Shown here piece after piece: positions 1 to 7,658 of a stretch of DNA of 18,602 bases. A model generated the notes under the pieces. The model was not told the origin of the DNA and did not search any database. It worked only from the letters and a program-made list of their open reading frames with translations. Both the position numbers and the translations under genes were made by a program. Source of the stretch: CAYGTK01 sp964352775. Its GTDB lineage: Bacteria > Bacteroidota > Bacteroidia > Chitinophagales > CAIOSU01. The stretch lies in contig CAYGTK010000062.1 of assembly GCA_964352775.1 (NCBI GenBank), forward strand, positions 1 through 18,602. Direction: 5' to 3'. Positions within the stretch are counted from its first letter, which is position 1, and each line of letters begins with the position of its first letter.

Positions 1-3
1 TCG

Positions 4-41
4 ATAATTTTATTATTTAGATTTAAAAATAATAAATTATT
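4..41. repeat. AT-only inverted repeat downstream of the first gene
   Basis: The arms TTTATTATTT (9-18) and AAATAATAAA (27-36) are perfect complements around an 8-base loop. Allowing one bulged T, the pairing extends outward over about 15 bases per arm. It lies just beyond the stop of the minus-strand gene at 63, so it could act as a weak transcription end. The stem has no G or C, and such repeats arise easily in AT-rich spacers, so the role is uncertain. Confidence 0.3.
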
Positions 42-62
42 AATAAAGTAGTTTTCAAGGCG

Positions 63-1007
63 TTAGAATCTGTTTACAGCTTCTTTGGTAGCCAAAAATT
101 CTTGCCAAATTTCTTGTAGCACTTCCGCAGCTGGTTGTACCTCATTTATAAAGCCTGAAACTTGTCCTATCTCCAGTTCACCTTCATCCAAGTCGCCTAA
201 GAACATACCTTTTTTCGCGCGTGCTCTACCTAAATGTAGGGCTAATTCTTCGCGAGTAGCACCTCGCTCTTCCATAGCTTCTATTTCATGGAAGAATTTG
301 TTCTTCACTAAGCGAACAGGTACTACTTGCTTCATGGTTAGTTTGGTGTCGCCCTCCTTAGCATCTACTATGCTTTGCTTAAAATTCTGATGAGCAGAAC
401 TTTCAACCGTAGCTGCGAATCGAGAGCCTATTTGCACGCCATCAGCACCAAGAGCCATGGCGGCCATCATTTGCCGGCCATTGGCAATACCACCTGCAGC
501 TAACAATGGAATATCAATGGCATCGGCTACAGCTGGAATAAGTACTAGTGTGGTGGTTTCTTCCTTGCCGTTGTGTCCTCCAGCTTCAAAGCCTTCAGCT
601 ACAACTGCATCGCAACCTGCGTCTTGCACCTTCTGGGCGAATTTTACGCTGGCAACTACATGCACTACGGTTATTCCAGCTTTCTTTAAATATTCCGTCC
701 AAGTCTTCGGGCTTCCAGCAGAAGTAAAAACGATCTTTACTCCTTCTGCAATAATTATCTCCATCAACTCTAAGATGTCAGGATATAGCAAAGGCACATT
801 CACCCCAAAAGGTTTATCAGTAGCAGCTTTACATTTTCGTAAGTGCTCTCTTAACACATCGGGATACATTGATCCTGCCCCAATAATTCCCAACCCACCA
901 GCATTACTTACTGCGGAAGCCAATTCCCAGCCTGAACACCATATCATACCCGCTTGAATGATAGGGTACTTTATGCCGAATAGCTTGTTTATCTTATTGT
1001 CGTTCAT
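63..1007 (-). CDS. Nitronate monooxygenase / FabK-like flavoprotein
   Basis: This is an FMN-dependent TIM-barrel enzyme of the nitronate monooxygenase / 2-nitropropane dioxygenase family, 314 aa, the usual length. Visible signatures are the N-terminal PIIQAGM (residues 15-21), AEGFEAGGHNG with the conserved active-site histidine near residue 145, AAGGIANG (171-178) and GADGVQIGSRF (188-198), which together form the FMN phosphate site. In the family, nitronate monooxygenases oxidise alkyl nitronates such as propionate 3-nitronate, while the closely related FabK is an enoyl-ACP reductase; sequence alone does not settle which applies. No signal peptide is visible, so it should be cytoplasmic. 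Its ATG shares one base with the stop of the upstream gene (TAATG on the minus strand), so the two are probably co-transcribed and translationally coupled. Family assignment is firm; substrate is not. Confidence 0.88.
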   Translation of the reverse strand: MNDNKINKLFGIKYPIIQAGMIWCSGWELASAVSNAGGLGIIGAGSMYPDVLREHLRKCKAATDKPFGVNVPLLYPDILELMEIIIAEGVKIVFTSAGSPKTWTEYLKKAGITVVHVVASVKFAQKVQDAGCDAVVAEGFEAGGHNGKEETTTLVLIPAVADAIDIPLLAAGGIANGRQMMAAMALGADGVQIGSRFAATVESSAHQNFKQSIVDAKEGDTKLTMKQVVPVRLVKNKFFHEIEAMEERGATREELALHLGRARAKKGMFLGDLDEGELEIGQVSGFINEVQPAAEVLQEIWQEFLATKEAVNRF

Positions 1008-2020
1008 TATGCATTCGCTTTTCCGCTTAAGTCAATGTCGGTGTTATCACCAATATTCAGACTTTGGGCCAATCCCTTTGCTGAAGCATCACTTCCTATT
1101 AAAGAACCATTCAAAATAATCTGATCTAGTCTAGCGAAACTTCCGATAATAGAATCTTGCACCACGGAATGACTTATCTCTGAACCTTCGCCAATACTTA
1201 CGTTTGGCCCAATAATGGAATTCCGAACTATTGCGCTCTTTGCAATGCTAACAGGGTTGATGATAACTGTATTATCAAAGTCTTTTGGGTCAGAATGTAT
1301 TTCGTTCTTTTCTAACAAAGTACGGTTGGTAGCAAGTAAAATATCCACTTTACCACAGTCGTACCAATGATTTACCCGAAAGCTATTGAATACGATACCT
1401 TGCTCTATCATAACCATGATAGCATCAGCTAAATGAATCTCCTCTTTATCGTGCGAGGTCTCTGAAATAATCTTATCCAAAGCCTCAAAAAGCGCTTTCG
1501 ATTCTTTTATCTTATACACACCTACCAATGCCATGTTTGACTTTGCAAAACGCGGTTTTTCTATTACCTGAGTAATGGTACCATCTTCTTTAACAGAAGC
1601 TACCCCAAAATTTCGAGGGTCATCCACTTTCTTAACACCAAGGGCAGATGTATCAGAAGCTAATACCGTTTTCAGGTCTGCTTCAACAATGGTGTCTCCC
1701 AAAAATATCAGCACTTCCTCATTAGGGTCTATTAAGTCTTTAGCCATATGGATAGCATGGCCAAGCCCTTTCCTTACTTCTTGCGTAGCAAAATGCATCT
1801 TAATATCGGGATGCTTTTCTTGCACGTAGCTCTTCACTTTTTCGCCTAAATAACCAATGATGAAAACGAACTCATCTATCCCTAAACTTTGTAGTTCCTC
1901 AATAATGAAGCCGAGGATGGGTTTACCCGCAACGGGTATTAAAGCTTTGGGCTGGGTGTAGGTAAATGGTCGAAGGCGGGTACCTGCTCCGGCTATTGGT
2001 ATTATGGCTTTCATGGGCAT
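1007..2020 (-). CDS. Sugar-phosphate nucleotidyltransferase with left-handed beta-helix tail
   Basis: This enzyme transfers a nucleotidyl group from an NTP to a sugar 1-phosphate. The N-terminal Rossmann-like domain starts MKAIIPIAGAGTRLRPFTY and continues QPKALIPVAGKPIL; the GxGTR loop and the lysine at residue 25 bind the nucleotide. FLGDT (about 106-110) is the metal-binding region, and WYDCG is the conserved late core motif. From about residue 250 to the end there are hexapeptide-like repeats (IINPVSI, AIVRNSI, GPNVSI), which indicate a left-handed beta-helix. The layout resembles long RmlA-type glucose-1-phosphate thymidylyltransferases and related UTP-using enzymes, so nucleotide and sugar are uncertain. 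The start could be the ATG at 2020 or the second ATG two codons later, which fits homologs equally well. It is followed at once by the nitronate monooxygenase-like gene; a pathway link between them is not obvious. Confidence 0.87.
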   Translation of the reverse strand: MPMKAIIPIAGAGTRLRPFTYTQPKALIPVAGKPILGFIIEELQSLGIDEFVFIIGYLGEKVKSYVQEKHPDIKMHFATQEVRKGLGHAIHMAKDLIDPNEEVLIFLGDTIVEADLKTVLASDTSALGVKKVDDPRNFGVASVKEDGTITQVIEKPRFAKSNMALVGVYKIKESKALFEALDKIISETSHDKEEIHLADAIMVMIEQGIVFNSFRVNHWYDCGKVDILLATNRTLLEKNEIHSDPKDFDNTVIINPVSIAKSAIVRNSIIGPNVSIGEGSEISHSVVQDSIIGSFARLDQIILNGSLIGSDASAKGLAQSLNIGDNTDIDLSGKANA

Positions 2021-2133
2021 GGTTTCGTAAGGGCCTAAAATACGACAAAATGTAAGATCGGCAAGTCGTGTAGACGTTATTAGAATGTGATATTAAGTAG
2101 GTAAAAGCAGGTTTTAAGCCGCACATAATTTCG

Positions 2134-2141
2134 TAATTTTG
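2134..2141 (+). promoter_or_regulatory. Bacteroidota -7 promoter box for glyA
   Basis: TAATTTTG matches the Bacteroidota -7 consensus TAnnTTTG exactly and ends 20 nt before the glyA ATG. Upstream, TTTT at 2112-2115 is a three-of-four match to the -33 TTTG element with an 18-base spacer. The assignment rests on motif and position only. Confidence 0.45.
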
Positions 2142-2161
2142 GGAGTAAGAAAACACAAGAT

Positions 2162-3448
2162 ATGCAACGCGATACCGCCATATTCGACATTATAGATAAA
2201 GAGTACGACCGCCAGAAAAAGGGCTTGGAACTTATAGCTTCTGAAAATTATGCCAGCGAGCAAGTGATGGAAGCCATGGGTAGCGTATTGACCAATAAAT
2301 ACGCCGAAGGTTATCCTGGGCGACGTTATTATGGTGGTTGCGAAATAGTGGATCAATCAGAGCAACTAGCTATTGACCGTGCTTGTCAATTATATGGTGC
2401 GGAGTATGCCAATGTACAGCCTCATAGTGGTGCTCAAGCTAACGCTGCTGTTATGCTTGGCGTATTGAATGCGGGTGATCCTATTTTAGGCTTCGACCTA
2501 TCGCATGGTGGTCATTTAACACACGGCTCGCCAGTTAACTTCTCTGGTAAGTTGTACGATGCTCACTTTTATGGTGTAGAGGAAGCTACTGGCCGTATTA
2601 ATATGGATAAAGTAGAAGCTACAGCCCTAGAAGTTAAACCTAAACTGATCATCTGTGGTGCATCTGCCTATTCTCGTGAATGGGATTATGCTCGTTTCCG
2701 AGCTATTGCAGATAAAGTAGGTGCGTTATTGTTAGCTGATGTATCGCATCCTTCAGGATTGATAGTTGCTGGTTTATTGGATGACCCAATGCCGCATTGT
2801 CATATCGTTACTACTACTACCCATAAAACCCTTCGCGGACCACGTGGTGGATTGATAATGATGGGAAAAGATTTTGAGAACCCTTGGGGATTAAAAACAC
2901 CTAAAGGCGAGGTGAAAATGATGTCAGCTATATTGAACGGTGCAGTATTCCCTGGTACGCAAGGTGGGCCATTGGAGCACGTTATTGCCGCTAAAGCAGT
3001 AGCTTTTTTGGAAGCACTTAGTGATGAATTTAAAACATATGGTAAGCAAGTAATTGCCAATGCACAAACTATGGCCAATGCTTTTGTAGCCAAGGATTAT
3101 AAGATCATCTCTGGCGGAACGGATAACCATATGATGCTAATAGATCTAAGAAATAAGGATGTTAGCGGGAAGAAAGCAGAGCGTATTTTAGGAGAGGCAC
3201 ACATTACTGTGAACAAGAACATGGTGCCTTTTGATGACCGTTCACCATTCATCACTTCTGGTATACGTATTGGTTCAGCTGCCATTACCACGCGTGGATT
3301 TAAGGAAGAGGATTGCTTAAAAGTGGTAGAATGGATAGACCGTTTGATCAGTTCACCAGATGACGAGGCTGTGATAGCAGGTGTACGAGAAGAAGTGGAA
3401 GCTTTTGCGGTTAAATTTCCGCTATTTGCTGAAATGCAGAGCGCTTAA
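2162..3448 (+). CDS. glyA: Serine hydroxymethyltransferase
   Basis: This PLP enzyme interconverts serine and glycine with tetrahydrofolate, supplying one-carbon units for purine, thymidylate and methionine synthesis in the cytoplasm. It is 428 aa, full length. Conserved blocks include LELIASENYAS (22-32), NKYAEGYPGRRYYGG (45-59) and the PLP-lysine motif TTTTHKTLRGPRGG, with the Schiff-base lysine at residue 222. FPGTQGGPLEH and GIRIGSAAITTRG complete the set. The block ADVSHPSGL stands where many bacterial enzymes have D-M-A-H-I-A-G; from memory this variant is normal in Bacteroidota. The gene is single on its strand, with its own promoter box at 2134-2141, and it ends convergently with the iron-sulfur carrier gene, sharing TTAA at 3445-3448. 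Identification is secure. Confidence 0.98.
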   Translation: MQRDTAIFDIIDKEYDRQKKGLELIASENYASEQVMEAMGSVLTNKYAEGYPGRRYYGGCEIVDQSEQLAIDRACQLYGAEYANVQPHSGAQANAAVMLGVLNAGDPILGFDLSHGGHLTHGSPVNFSGKLYDAHFYGVEEATGRINMDKVEATALEVKPKLIICGASAYSREWDYARFRAIADKVGALLLADVSHPSGLIVAGLLDDPMPHCHIVTTTTHKTLRGPRGGLIMMGKDFENPWGLKTPKGEVKMMSAILNGAVFPGTQGGPLEHVIAAKAVAFLEALSDEFKTYGKQVIANAQTMANAFVAKDYKIISGGTDNHMMLIDLRNKDVSGKKAERILGEAHITVNKNMVPFDDRSPFITSGIRIGSAAITTRGFKEEDCLKVVEWIDRLISSPDDEAVIAGVREEVEAFAVKFPLFAEMQSA

Positions 3449-3771
3449 ACAGCGAAGCTCTCGCCGCAGGCGCAAGTACGAGAAGCATTAGGGTTGTTGA
3501 AGTAGAATCCTTTGCCTTCTAAACCATCGGAATAATCCAACATAGTGTTGAATACATAGAGGAAGCTCTTTTTGTCGGTAACTATCTTTACGCCTTTATC
3601 TTCGAATACCTCATCCCCTTCTTGTGGTTGGTCATCGAATTTCATGTCGTAAGAAAAGCCAGAGCAACCGCCAGCCAATACAGATACTCTAACGAAATGC
3701 TCGTTGGTTAAACCATCCTTTTCTATCAAGTGGTCTATCTGTTGTTTTGCTTTATCGGATACGAATAACAT
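3445..3771 (-). CDS. A-type iron-sulfur carrier protein (IscA/ErpA/SufA family)
   Basis: This small cytoplasmic protein (108 aa) binds iron or an Fe-S cluster and passes it to apo-enzymes. The family's three cysteine ligands are present: C36 in AGGCSGFSY and C100/C102 in the C-terminal TCACGESF. Length and spacing match IscA, ErpA and SufA, which cannot be told apart safely by sequence alone, so no symbol is given. The cysteine desulfurase gene lies 53 bp upstream on the same strand, which supports a joint role in cluster assembly. A TAACTTTG promoter box sits between them, so this gene may also be transcribed alone. Its stop overlaps that of glyA on the opposite strand by four bases. Confidence 0.95.
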   Translation of the reverse strand: MLFVSDKAKQQIDHLIEKDGLTNEHFVRVSVLAGGCSGFSYDMKFDDQPQEGDEVFEDKGVKIVTDKKSFLYVFNTMLDYSDGLEGKGFYFNNPNASRTCACGESFAV

Positions 3772-3787
3772 AGGCTTCTTTGTTTAT

Positions 3788-3795
3788 CAAAGTTA
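3788..3795 (-). promoter_or_regulatory. Bacteroidota -7 promoter box before the A-type carrier gene
   Basis: On the minus strand this reads TAACTTTG, an exact TAnnTTTG match, ending 16 nt before the ATG at 3771. A TTTG lies further upstream at 3810-3813, but the spacer is only 14 nt against about 19 expected, so the -33 element is doubtful. Confidence 0.4.
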
Positions 3796-3824
3796 CGAAC
3801 GGACAGGCACAAAAGAAAGTTCAA

Positions 3825-4988
3825 CTATTTCAAGGTCATTCTCGCCTTCACAGCTTGCTTTACAGCAGTTATCGTAGCGTCAATCTCTTCTTTAGTAGTG
3901 TGTTTACTTAAACTGAAACGAACAGAAGTATACGCATCTTCATCACTCACGCCCATAGCTTTTAGCACATACGAAGGTTCCATGATAGCAGATGTACAGG
4001 CTGACCCTGATGAAACGGCTACTTTATCACTAAGTGCCTTTATTAAAGCACCTGGCACCGTTCCGATGAAAGATATATTAGTAGTGTTTGGTGCTCGGTT
4101 TTTGGTTGAACCGTTTACAACAGCACCATCTATCGCTAATAAGTCCTTTTCTAATTGATCTCTAAGGTGGGCTATGTCAGAAGTATACTTTTCAAGATCA
4201 TTAGCCAGTTCACATGCCTTTCCCAAACCTACTATTCCTGGCACATTTAGTGTTCCAGGGCGCAAACCTTTTTCATGACCACCACCATGAAATAGTGGAG
4301 CTAAACTAACTCGTGGACCTCGCCTTCTTAGGTATAATGCGCCAACCCCTTTTGGTCCATAGCATTTATGGGCGCTTACGGGCATAATATCTATTCCTAG
4401 CTCTTGTACATCAACAGCTACTTTCCCAATTGCTTGCGTACAATCACTCAACAGCATCGACCCCTTAGCATGAACTATTTCAGCGATCGCTTTTATAGGT
4501 TGGATAACGCCAGTTTCATTATTTACGAGCATTACAGCTACTAGGATGGTATCAGGTCGTATAGCCTTTTCAAGATTCTGTAAGTTAATCAGTCCATTTT
4601 CATCAACTCCTAAATAAGTTATTTCTGCATCCCTTTCCTGCTCCAAAAATTCACAACAATCTAACACCGCTTTATGCTCGGTAGCTACCGTAACAATATG
4701 CTTTCCCTTTGAAGTGTATAATTGATGAACACCTTGTAAGGCTAGGTTAATCCCCTCAGTAGCACCTGATGTAAATATGATCTCATTCGGTTCGGAGTGA
4801 ATTAGGCCAGCTATCTGTTGTCGAGCTTTATCTACAGCAGCTTCCGCTTGCCAGCCAAAGGGGTGAGTTTTACTGGCGGCATTACCATAAGTAGTAGTAA
4901 AATAAGGCAGCATGGCACCCAATACTTCCTTGTCAACTACCGTTGTGGCGTTGTTGTCTAGGTAGATGGTGGGTTTATACTCTTTCAT
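3825..4988 (-). CDS. Cysteine desulfurase, IscS/NifS class
   Basis: This PLP enzyme removes sulfur from cysteine as an enzyme-bound persulfide for iron-sulfur clusters, tRNA thiolation and other uses. It is 387 aa. Visible motifs are YLDNNATT at the N-terminus, ATEHKAVLD with the PLP-stacking His105, and SDCTQAIGK with the PLP-nitrogen partner Asp182. The Schiff-base lysine K208 is in SAHKCYGPKG, and the persulfide-forming C331 is in SSGSACTSAI. The loop before C331 has the longer group I form, as in IscS and NifS rather than SufS. The A-type carrier gene follows downstream. No iscU, hscA, hscB or ferredoxin gene is nearby, so this is not a full isc operon. Upstream, TAACTTTA (5009-5016, minus) is a one-mismatch promoter box. 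Confidence 0.95.
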   Translation of the reverse strand: MKEYKPTIYLDNNATTVVDKEVLGAMLPYFTTTYGNAASKTHPFGWQAEAAVDKARQQIAGLIHSEPNEIIFTSGATEGINLALQGVHQLYTSKGKHIVTVATEHKAVLDCCEFLEQERDAEITYLGVDENGLINLQNLEKAIRPDTILVAVMLVNNETGVIQPIKAIAEIVHAKGSMLLSDCTQAIGKVAVDVQELGIDIMPVSAHKCYGPKGVGALYLRRRGPRVSLAPLFHGGGHEKGLRPGTLNVPGIVGLGKACELANDLEKYTSDIAHLRDQLEKDLLAIDGAVVNGSTKNRAPNTTNISFIGTVPGALIKALSDKVAVSSGSACTSAIMEPSYVLKAMGVSDEDAYTSVRFSLSKHTTKEEIDATITAVKQAVKARMTLK

Positions 4989-5034
4989 TTTATGCTAAAT
5001 TCGTAACATAAAGTTAACGAAAAGCCAGAGGCGA

Positions 5035-5439
5035 ATGTTGAAGATAGAACACATCGGTATTGCAGTAAAAGACATAAAGAGCGCGAATGAGCTTTTTTCC
5101 AAGCTGTTTGGTAAAGAGGCTTATAAAGCAGAGGCAGTTGAGTCAGAAGGAGTAACTACTTCCTTCTTTCAAATGGGGGACTCAAAGATCGAATTATTAG
5201 AGGCTAGTGACCCTGATAGTCCGATAGCTAAATTCATTGAAAAAAGAGGGGAAGGTATCCATCACATCGCATTTGAGGTAGAAAATATAGATGCCGAAAT
5301 AGAACGGTTAAAGGGGGAAGGGTTTCGGCTGATAAATACTACCCCAAAAGATGGTGCTGACAATAAGCGGATAGCCTTTCTACACCCAAAAAGCACCAAT
5401 TGTATGTTAGTAGAATTGTGCCAAGAGAAGGCAAAATAG
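5035..5439 (+). CDS. mce: Methylmalonyl-CoA epimerase
   Basis: This enzyme interconverts the 2R and 2S forms of methylmalonyl-CoA, linking propionyl-CoA and succinyl-CoA metabolism to methylmalonyl-CoA mutase. It is a vicinal-oxygen-chelate fold protein of 134 aa with two beta-alpha-beta-beta-beta modules. It starts KIEHIGIAVKD with metal ligand His6, continues FFQMGDSKIELLE in the first half, then has GIHHIAFEV (His76/His77) and CMLVELCQ (Glu127) in the second. These match the family's metal and catalytic pattern. Start ATG 5035 follows the iscS start on the other strand by 46 bp, and no upstream in-frame start fits homologs better. A mutase gene is not in the window. The gene ends at a strong hairpin terminator. 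Other small VOC-fold enzymes are possible but less likely. Confidence 0.9.
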   Translation: MLKIEHIGIAVKDIKSANELFSKLFGKEAYKAEAVESEGVTTSFFQMGDSKIELLEASDPDSPIAKFIEKRGEGIHHIAFEVENIDAEIERLKGEGFRLINTTPKDGADNKRIAFLHPKSTNCMLVELCQEKAK

Positions 5440-5451
5440 ATCAAAAAAGAA

Positions 5452-5480
5452 AAGCCCCTTCTGTTATCCAGAAGGGGCTT
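5452..5480. terminator. Bidirectional intrinsic terminator
   Basis: A perfect 12-bp stem (AAGCCCCTTCTG / CAGAAGGGGCTT) surrounds a 5-base loop. It is preceded by an A-rich tract (AAAAAAGAAAAG) that becomes a U tract in minus-strand RNA, and followed by TTATTTCTATT on the plus strand. It sits between the stops of two convergent genes, 12 bp after the epimerase and 19 bp after the lipoprotein gene, so it can end transcripts from both sides. Confidence 0.85.
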
Positions 5481-5499
5481 CTTATTTCTATTAGTTGGC

Positions 5500-6519
5500 T
5501 TATTTAAAATCAACAAGCTCTACTTCAAATATCAATGTTGCATTTGGTGGAATAACACCGCCAGCACCTTGTGCTCCGTAAGCTAAGTTCGGAGGAATGA
5601 TAAGTTTTGCTTTACCACCTTTCTTCAATAAGGCAATACCTTCATCCCATCCTGGAATAACACGACCTTGACCTAATGGAAACTCAATTGGCTGCCCTCG
5701 GTCTAAAGAAGAATCGAACTTAGTACCATCCATCAATGTGCCAGTGTAGTGCACTGAAACTGTATTGCCAGGAACTGGATTCGGTCCTTCGCCTTCTTCT
5801 TGAATGATGTACATTAATCCACTATTGGTTACTTCTGCGTCACCAGCTATTTTAGCTATTTCTGCTTGCGCGGCCGCTATTTTAGCTTCTTCTTTTGCTT
5901 TTGCTTCCTCTTGTTTTGCTTCAAATACTGCTGGTGCATCGAATTGCTTAGCTTCTTTACCTACGCGTATGATCTTTACTTCTTTCATTGTATCGCCTTG
6001 CGCAATAGCATTAACAATTGTTAGTGAGGTAGAATCAGATACTTTACCGAATACAGAGTGTTTTCCATCTAACCAAGGAGTTTCTTTATGTGTAATAAAG
6101 AATTGGCTACCGTTAGTAGCAGCGCCAGAATTTGCCATGGATAATACTCCTGGGCCATCATGCTTGAGCGTTGGGTCGAATTCGTCAGCGAATTTGTAAC
6201 CTGGACCACCTTGACCAGTTCCTTGTGGGTCACCACCTTGTATCATAAAATCAGCGATAACACGGTGAAATTTCAAACCATCATAAAATGGAACACCCTC
6301 TGCTTTTGCATCATTTTTGATCTTACCTTCTGCTAAACCGACAAAGTTGGCTACGGTCATAGGTACTTTATCAAAATAAAGCTCAATAAGGATAGGTCCC
6401 TTGTTAGTTATTATTTCTGCATATAAGCCATCTTCCATTTTTTTGTTTTTTGCGGAAGTGCACGATTGGAAGCTGAATAAGCTTATCGCGAACACTGTTA
6501 TAAATACTATATATTTCAT
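5500..6519 (-). CDS. Dual-family peptidyl-prolyl isomerase lipoprotein (cyclophilin-FKBP fusion)
   Basis: This 339-aa protein carries two unrelated proline isomerase domains. Residues 1-20 form a lipoprotein signal ending FSFQSC, with Cys20 the likely lipidated residue. Residues about 30-190 are a cyclophilin domain with FHRVIADFMIQGGD (catalytic Arg86), NGSQFFIT and WLDGKHSVFG (Trp149, His154). Residues about 195-228 are an Ala/Lys/Glu-rich helical, probably coiled-coil, linker. Residues about 232-339 are an FKBP domain with VSVHYTGTLMDGTKFDSS (Tyr257, Asp268), VIPGWDEG (Trp291) and AYGAQGAGGVIPPN (Tyr314). Both active sites look intact. Predicted location is periplasmic, anchored in a membrane, where it would help fold exported proteins. 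It is the last gene of the five-gene minus-strand cluster, 15 bp after the preceding gene. Confidence 0.94.
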   Translation of the reverse strand: MKYIVFITVFAISLFSFQSCTSAKNKKMEDGLYAEIITNKGPILIELYFDKVPMTVANFVGLAEGKIKNDAKAEGVPFYDGLKFHRVIADFMIQGGDPQGTGQGGPGYKFADEFDPTLKHDGPGVLSMANSGAATNGSQFFITHKETPWLDGKHSVFGKVSDSTSLTIVNAIAQGDTMKEVKIIRVGKEAKQFDAPAVFEAKQEEAKAKEEAKIAAAQAEIAKIAGDAEVTNSGLMYIIQEEGEGPNPVPGNTVSVHYTGTLMDGTKFDSSLDRGQPIEFPLGQGRVIPGWDEGIALLKKGGKAKLIIPPNLAYGAQGAGGVIPPNATLIFEVELVDFK

Positions 6520-6534
6520 GTTTATCTTGATTTT

Positions 6535-6885
6535 TTATAGGGCCTCAAAGTAACGAATTATCTGTTGTTTTAACAAATACTCCTGCTCGTCTAATTCCAG
6601 CTTTGGCAAGGGTTTTAAGGCTACCCAATGCGGCCATCCATCTTTATCCAAACCCTCTATATCATAGTAGCCAAGTTCGCTTAATAAGCGACAAACGGCT
6701 ATGTGCATCAAGTCTTGTTTTTCCTCTTTTTTAAAGCGGCGTTTTAATGTGCCAAGTTCCCTTATGCCAATAAGGAATAGGCACGCGTCTACATCAGGGT
6801 TCTTTTTAAATTTTCGAAAGATGTCTTTCTGAACTACTTCGCGAAATCGTTCGTCTATTGCAGTTCTATCTAGTGCTATGGTCAT
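6535..6885 (-). CDS. Conserved Bacteroidota protein of unknown function, 116 aa
   Basis: I recognise no named domain. The protein is soluble, mostly helical by composition, with no signal peptide or membrane segment. Blocks that look conserved are CLFLIGIRELG (35-45), KQDLMHIAVCRLLSELGYY (56-74) and EGLDKDGWPHW (77-87). From memory, similar short proteins with FLIG, DLMHIA and DGWPHW blocks occur widely in Bacteroidota, annotated as hypothetical. Its ATG overlaps the stop of the omega-amidase gene (ATGA at 6882-6885 on the minus strand), so the two are translationally coupled; 15 bp separate it from the lipoprotein gene. The context suggests a link to the amidase, but the sequence does not show what it does. 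Confidence 0.85.
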   Translation of the reverse strand: MTIALDRTAIDERFREVVQKDIFRKFKKNPDVDACLFLIGIRELGTLKRRFKKEEKQDLMHIAVCRLLSELGYYDIEGLDKDGWPHWVALKPLPKLELDEQEYLLKQQIIRYFEAL

Positions 6886-7658
6886 GTGTGTATGGTAAAG
6901 TCATCTTGGTCAGGAAGGAAGGCAAACTTCTCCCTCACATAGTTGAGTCGTTCTTTGTTAAGTGAAAATGTTTTAACGAAGGTAGCATCACTTTCCGTAT
7001 ATATCACCTCTCCTAATGGGTCTATCAAACAACTATTTCCAGAGTGATAAATACCATTGCCATCATCTCCGATGCGGTTAACCGCTGCTAGATAGCTTTG
7101 GTTCTCTATAGCTCTTGCTTGCAGCAGGCTTTTCCAAGCTGTATTCCTTCGCTCAGGCCAATTAGCGATGTAGAGCAGCAGGTCATAATCTAGGTTATTC
7201 CTAGCCCAAACTGGAAAGCGAAGATCGTAGCACACTTGTGGACATATCTTCCAACCTTTACACTCTACAATTAATCTTTCATAGCCAGCAGTATAATGCT
7301 TTTTTTCTCCTGCTAAAGTAAAAAGGTGGCGTTTATCATAGGTCTTAAGAACTCCATCAGGGGTCGCCCATATTAGGCGATTGAAGTACTCTTCACCTTC
7401 CTTGATAATGATGCTTCCACATATAGCAGCATCAAGGGTGTATGCTTTCTCTTGCATCCAAGAAACGCTAGACCCATGCATTTCTTCAGCAAAAAGCTCG
7501 GGTTGCATGCTAAATCCTGTGGTGAACATTTCGGGAAGAAGAATGAGGTCGGTCTCCCCTTTTAAGGGCTTCAAAACAGTATCAAAGTTTTGAAGGTTAG
7601 CCGGTTTATCTTCCCAAGCCAATTCTGTTTGAACCAATGTTATCCTTAGATCTTGCAT
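6882..7658 (-). CDS. Omega-amidase (nitrilase superfamily, YafV/Nit2-like)
   Basis: This cytoplasmic carbon-nitrogen hydrolase of 258 aa belongs to the group that hydrolyses alpha-ketoglutaramate to alpha-ketoglutarate and ammonia. The catalytic triad is visible: Glu43 in LLPEMFTTGF, Lys109 in TYDKRHLF and Cys143 in PQVCYDLRFPVW. The KRHLF and CYDLRFPVW forms fit the omega-amidase branch better than true nitrilases. The start lies inside the end of the aminotransferase gene (13-bp overlap, 7646-7658). This pairing is informative: glutamine-type transaminases, including those finishing methionine salvage, make the ketoglutaramate this enzyme removes. The ATGA overlap with the next small gene continues the operon. 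An amidase with a different omega-amide substrate cannot be excluded. Confidence 0.92.
   Translation of the reverse strand: MQDLRITLVQTELAWEDKPANLQNFDTVLKPLKGETDLILLPEMFTTGFSMQPELFAEEMHGSSVSWMQEKAYTLDAAICGSIIIKEGEEYFNRLIWATPDGVLKTYDKRHLFTLAGEKKHYTAGYERLIVECKGWKICPQVCYDLRFPVWARNNLDYDLLLYIANWPERRNTAWKSLLQARAIENQSYLAAVNRIGDDGNGIYHSGNSCLIDPLGEVIYTESDATFVKTFSLNKERLNYVREKFAFLPDQDDFTIHT

Noticed and set aside
457..957. A 166-codon open frame on the plus strand inside the nitronate monooxygenase gene
   Set aside because: It lies fully antisense to a well-recognised gene, shows no family motif and looks like a by-product of the other strand's codon use.
2041..2060. A divergent promoter for the nucleotidyltransferase in the glyA upstream region
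   Set aside because: The nearest match on the minus strand is TACATTTTG, which has one base too many between TA and TTTG, so I did not call it.
4996..5003. TAAATTCG as a promoter box for the epimerase
   Set aside because: It has one mismatch to TAnnTTTG, lies 31 nt from the start, outside the 15-21 nt range of the good boxes, and no -33 element precedes it.
5804..6199. A 131-codon plus-strand open frame opposite the cyclophilin-FKBP gene
   Set aside because: It is antisense to conserved domains, and its Ala/Ser-rich composition follows from the opposite coding strand. No start signal is apparent.
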